The position numbers and the translations under genes were made by a program. From Treponema sp. (GTDB lineage Bacteria > Spirochaetota > Spirochaetia > Treponematales > Breznakiellaceae): 16,248 nt of DNA. The stretch covers positions 1-16,248 of the forward strand of contig JAIRXN010000036.1 in NCBI GenBank assembly GCA_031268245.1, read 5' to 3'. The notes beneath the pieces were generated by a model, which was given only the letters and a program-made list of their open reading frames with translations, searched no databases and was not told the DNA's origin. This document shows, one piece after another, positions 14,552 through 16,248 of the stretch; within the stretch, counting starts at the first letter, position 1; every line of letters begins with the position of its first letter.

Positions 14552-15852
14552 ATTGCCTCCGTCAAATTTAATTGATTCCTGAGAACGATCACGTTTTCAT
14601 ACCGGGAACGTGCGACAATCCCGCCGGACGGATCAAGAAAATTCACCGTAAAGGAATAAAGCCCGGGGAGCAAATTTATCCCGCAGATCCAGGCCTTGCC
14701 GGGAAAGTAACGGGAGACCCTCAAATCCGCCTGTTCGCTGGCTTCCGCATAGATCCTATTGGTAAGACCCAAAATGCTGAACACAAGACTCGCTACGCCA
14801 TCCTCCGTCTTATCCGCCGCCGCATCCCATGCGTAACTTGCAAGAGATTTTGCAATCGCCCGGACTATGGTCTTCATATAGATCATATTTTCTTTTGCCT
14901 TAAAGGTCTCCCTGGCTACCGCTTCAATATCTTCGAGGAGTTCAAACCTCTCCCGTCTTCCGTCATCCAGCACTATCTCCACCGCCTTGATACGGGAAGG
15001 CCTGTATACCATCCTGGGCAGGGATATCTTGACATAATTCGTCAATCCTATGGGGATTCTCAGGGTAACTGCCTCTTTTACCGGGGAAAAGCCGGTAAAG
15101 GCAATGACATTGAGCCGTGCATGGCCCTGGGGTATCTCAAGTTCTCCGTCCACCGATGCCGGTATGGGGTAATTGTACACCGAAGGCGAATTGGCAAAGG
15201 CCAGTTTAAGCCCTTCCAGATCGATCCGCGCATCGTCAAAAAGCCTTTCTCCCCGGTAAAAGAGAAGTCCCAGATAGCGGGCTAGGGCGGAATCGGAAAA
15301 CTGCATGTTTCCAATATCCGAAGGGGGAATCTCGGTTCCGTTTTCAAGGGCATAGCGCTGCAGATTGCTTACCGCGGTTCCGTACTTGGTAGAAAGGTAA
15401 CTGATCTTGTTATTCATCCGCCGGATCTCCACCAGAGCGCCCTCCGTGTCCCCCTGGCGGTAATAATTGAGCGCATTAAAAGTATTTATGTAGATGTCTT
15501 CGTAGTCTTCACCGTCATATTCCCTGACATTGTCGTTTACAAGAAAGGTTCCAATCTCCTGAGTAATGCTCTTTGCGTAAGCCTCTTCAATGGCCCGCTC
15601 CCCGGTCTGCAGAAGTTCTATGGACTCCCCGGTGAGACCGGCATAATGTATCAGCATTCCCTTGTCCAGATAGTAGAGCGGTTTATCAATATTCCTGTAA
15701 AATTTCTTTTTGTGTTCTTCCAGGTTGTCCGCGGCTTCAAGAAACTGTTCCCGTTCAGCCAGTTCATCTACACGGCGCTGGGGTGCGGAAGAGCAGGAAT
15801 TTAAGAGAAGAAGCAGAATTAGTACCGGTGCGGCCTGTTTTTTTATCTTCAC
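14539..15852 (-). CDS. COG3014-type lipoprotein with TPR-like N-terminal part
   Basis: The signal is MKIKKQAAPVLILLLLLNSC, split by lipobox LLNSC with Cys20 as the lipid site. Residues about 25-180 form TPR-like helices (for example YYLDKGMLIHYAGLTGESIE and FNALNYYRQGDTEGALVEIR). The rest is probably beta-rich, with GHARLNVIAFTGFSPVKEAV typical of the uncharacterised COG3014 family. The start is GTG at 15852 with AGGA about five bases upstream. The stop lies inside the next gene (13-base overlap), and only 21 bases separate it from the LpoB-like gene upstream. It is therefore the middle gene of a three-gene envelope operon. No enzymatic motif is seen. The function is unknown in the family; context suggests it works with the LpoB-like and LPP20-like proteins. 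Confidence 0.8.
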   Translation of the reverse strand: MKIKKQAAPVLILLLLLNSCSSAPQRRVDELAEREQFLEAADNLEEHKKKFYRNIDKPLYYLDKGMLIHYAGLTGESIELLQTGERAIEEAYAKSITQEIGTFLVNDNVREYDGEDYEDIYINTFNALNYYRQGDTEGALVEIRRMNNKISYLSTKYGTAVSNLQRYALENGTEIPPSDIGNMQFSDSALARYLGLLFYRGERLFDDARIDLEGLKLAFANSPSVYNYPIPASVDGELEIPQGHARLNVIAFTGFSPVKEAVTLRIPIGLTNYVKISLPRMVYRPSRIKAVEIVLDDGRRERFELLEDIEAVARETFKAKENMIYMKTIVRAIAKSLASYAWDAAADKTEDGVASLVFSILGLTNRIYAEASEQADLRVSRYFPGKAWICGINLLPGLYSFTVNFLDPSGGIVARSRYENVIVLRNQLNLTEAICLQ

Positions 15853-15873
15853 CGTTCCTGCCCCTCTACCGTG

Positions 15874-16248
15874 CTACCACTTTGCCGAAGGATTAACCAC
15901 AGTCTTGTTGATATCCGTATTCATGCCGCTCCAGACCCGCTCATTGGTTTCTATGTCGGTAAGCTCCGCCCGTACCAGGTATGAACGGCTGGTTCGGTTT
16001 CCCGCCCGGTCAACACTGCTCTTCACCGAACCTGTCAGTATGTAGTCCGCCGCAGTCTCCATCCCCAGTTCCGGGGCGGTCGCCTCACTGGAATTGTAGA
16101 GCTGATCCTGCCGCTCCGCCCGGAGCTGTTCACGGGCCTCTCCTCCTTCCACAAAACGGAAGATCCCTGAATTGTCCAGCGTTATCTCCATGGTGGAAGA
16201 AATAATGGAAGTATTGATGTGTTCGTCACTTTCATTCCTGAAAGTTCC
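15874..16248 (-). CDS. LpoB-like penicillin-binding protein activator (5' end outside window)
   Basis: The frame stays open to the right edge, so the true start and any lipobox are beyond it; the ATG at 16191 is internal. The visible ~124 residues match the C-terminal domain of the LpoB/YcfM family (COG3417): FRNESDEHINTSIISSTMEI, SGIFRFVEGGEAREQLRAER, ETAADYILTGSVKSSVDRAG, then the ending YLVRAELTDIETNERVWSG. In E. coli LpoB is an outer-membrane lipoprotein that activates PBP1B; in spirochaetes the partner is not established. The two genes after it are lipoproteins in overlapping or near-touching order, so they are probably one operon. Confidence 0.82.
   Translation of the reverse strand, partial: GTFRNESDEHINTSIISSTMEITLDNSGIFRFVEGGEAREQLRAERQDQLYNSSEATAPELGMETAADYILTGSVKSSVDRAGNRTSRSYLVRAELTDIETNERVWSGMNTDINKTVVNPSAKW

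Noticed and set aside
14572..15285. 237-residue open frame opposite the COG3014-type gene
   Set aside because: Shadow frame; the minus-strand gene has a signal peptide, ribosome binding site and neighbours in operon order.
1..16248. CRISPR arrays, tRNA or rRNA genes, insertion sequences, phage genes
   Set aside because: No regular direct repeats with spacers, no cloverleaf with a TTCGA-type T-arm, no transposase, integrase or phage protein recognised.

Overview
The window most likely comes from a spirochaete of the Treponema group with moderately high GC, perhaps a termite-gut type relative. This is inferred from protein content, a short AlaS, relaxed lipoboxes and gene order. From memory, and not checked here, the run alaS / PPIase lipid-envelope protein / nusB / TPR protein / groES / sigma factor matches the T. 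pallidum TP1017-TP1012 block.

Layout. Positions 1-1110 hold the 3' part of a beta-lactamase-fold serine hydrolase. From 1226 to 8023, on the plus strand, lie alaS (short form), a SurA/parvulin-like exported PPIase, nusB, a membrane-anchored TPR protein that overlaps nusB, a solo groES, and a sigma-70-family sigma factor. From 8147 to the right edge every gene is on the minus strand. Read in transcription order (right to left) they are an LpoB-like protein (cut by the window edge), a COG3014-type lipoprotein, an LPP20-type lipoprotein, a two-module AAA+ ATPase, proS and a MATE transporter. The two arms converge at about 8024-8146, where a large imperfect inverted repeat sits. No gene-free gap exceeds 300 bases. 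The largest, 6869-7150, is full of signals: two intrinsic terminators, a sigma-54 promoter and an inverted repeat.

How the parts fit. The left arm is translation, transcription and protein-folding housekeeping (AlaS, NusB, GroES, PPIase). The right arm starts with three small envelope proteins in tight or overlapping arrangement, probably an outer-membrane or periplasmic module around peptidoglycan synthesis, followed by an ATPase of unknown role, then proS and an exporter.

Most notable points: (1) an apparently perfect -24/-12 sigma-54 promoter, isolated by two terminators, stands in front of a sigma-70-family factor, resembling the RpoN-to-RpoS cascade of Borrelia; an 8-bp perfect inverted repeat overlaps its -12 element. 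(2) AlaS is a minimal enzyme lacking the editing beta-barrel, DHHA1 and C-Ala parts and carrying a four-Cys cluster, similar to AlaRS of reduced (CPR-type) bacteria. (3) alaS has an extended -10 placed so that transcription would begin at its ATG. (4) Mutually exclusive hairpins lie directly before nusB. (5) A small intergenic repeat family has two copies in the window.
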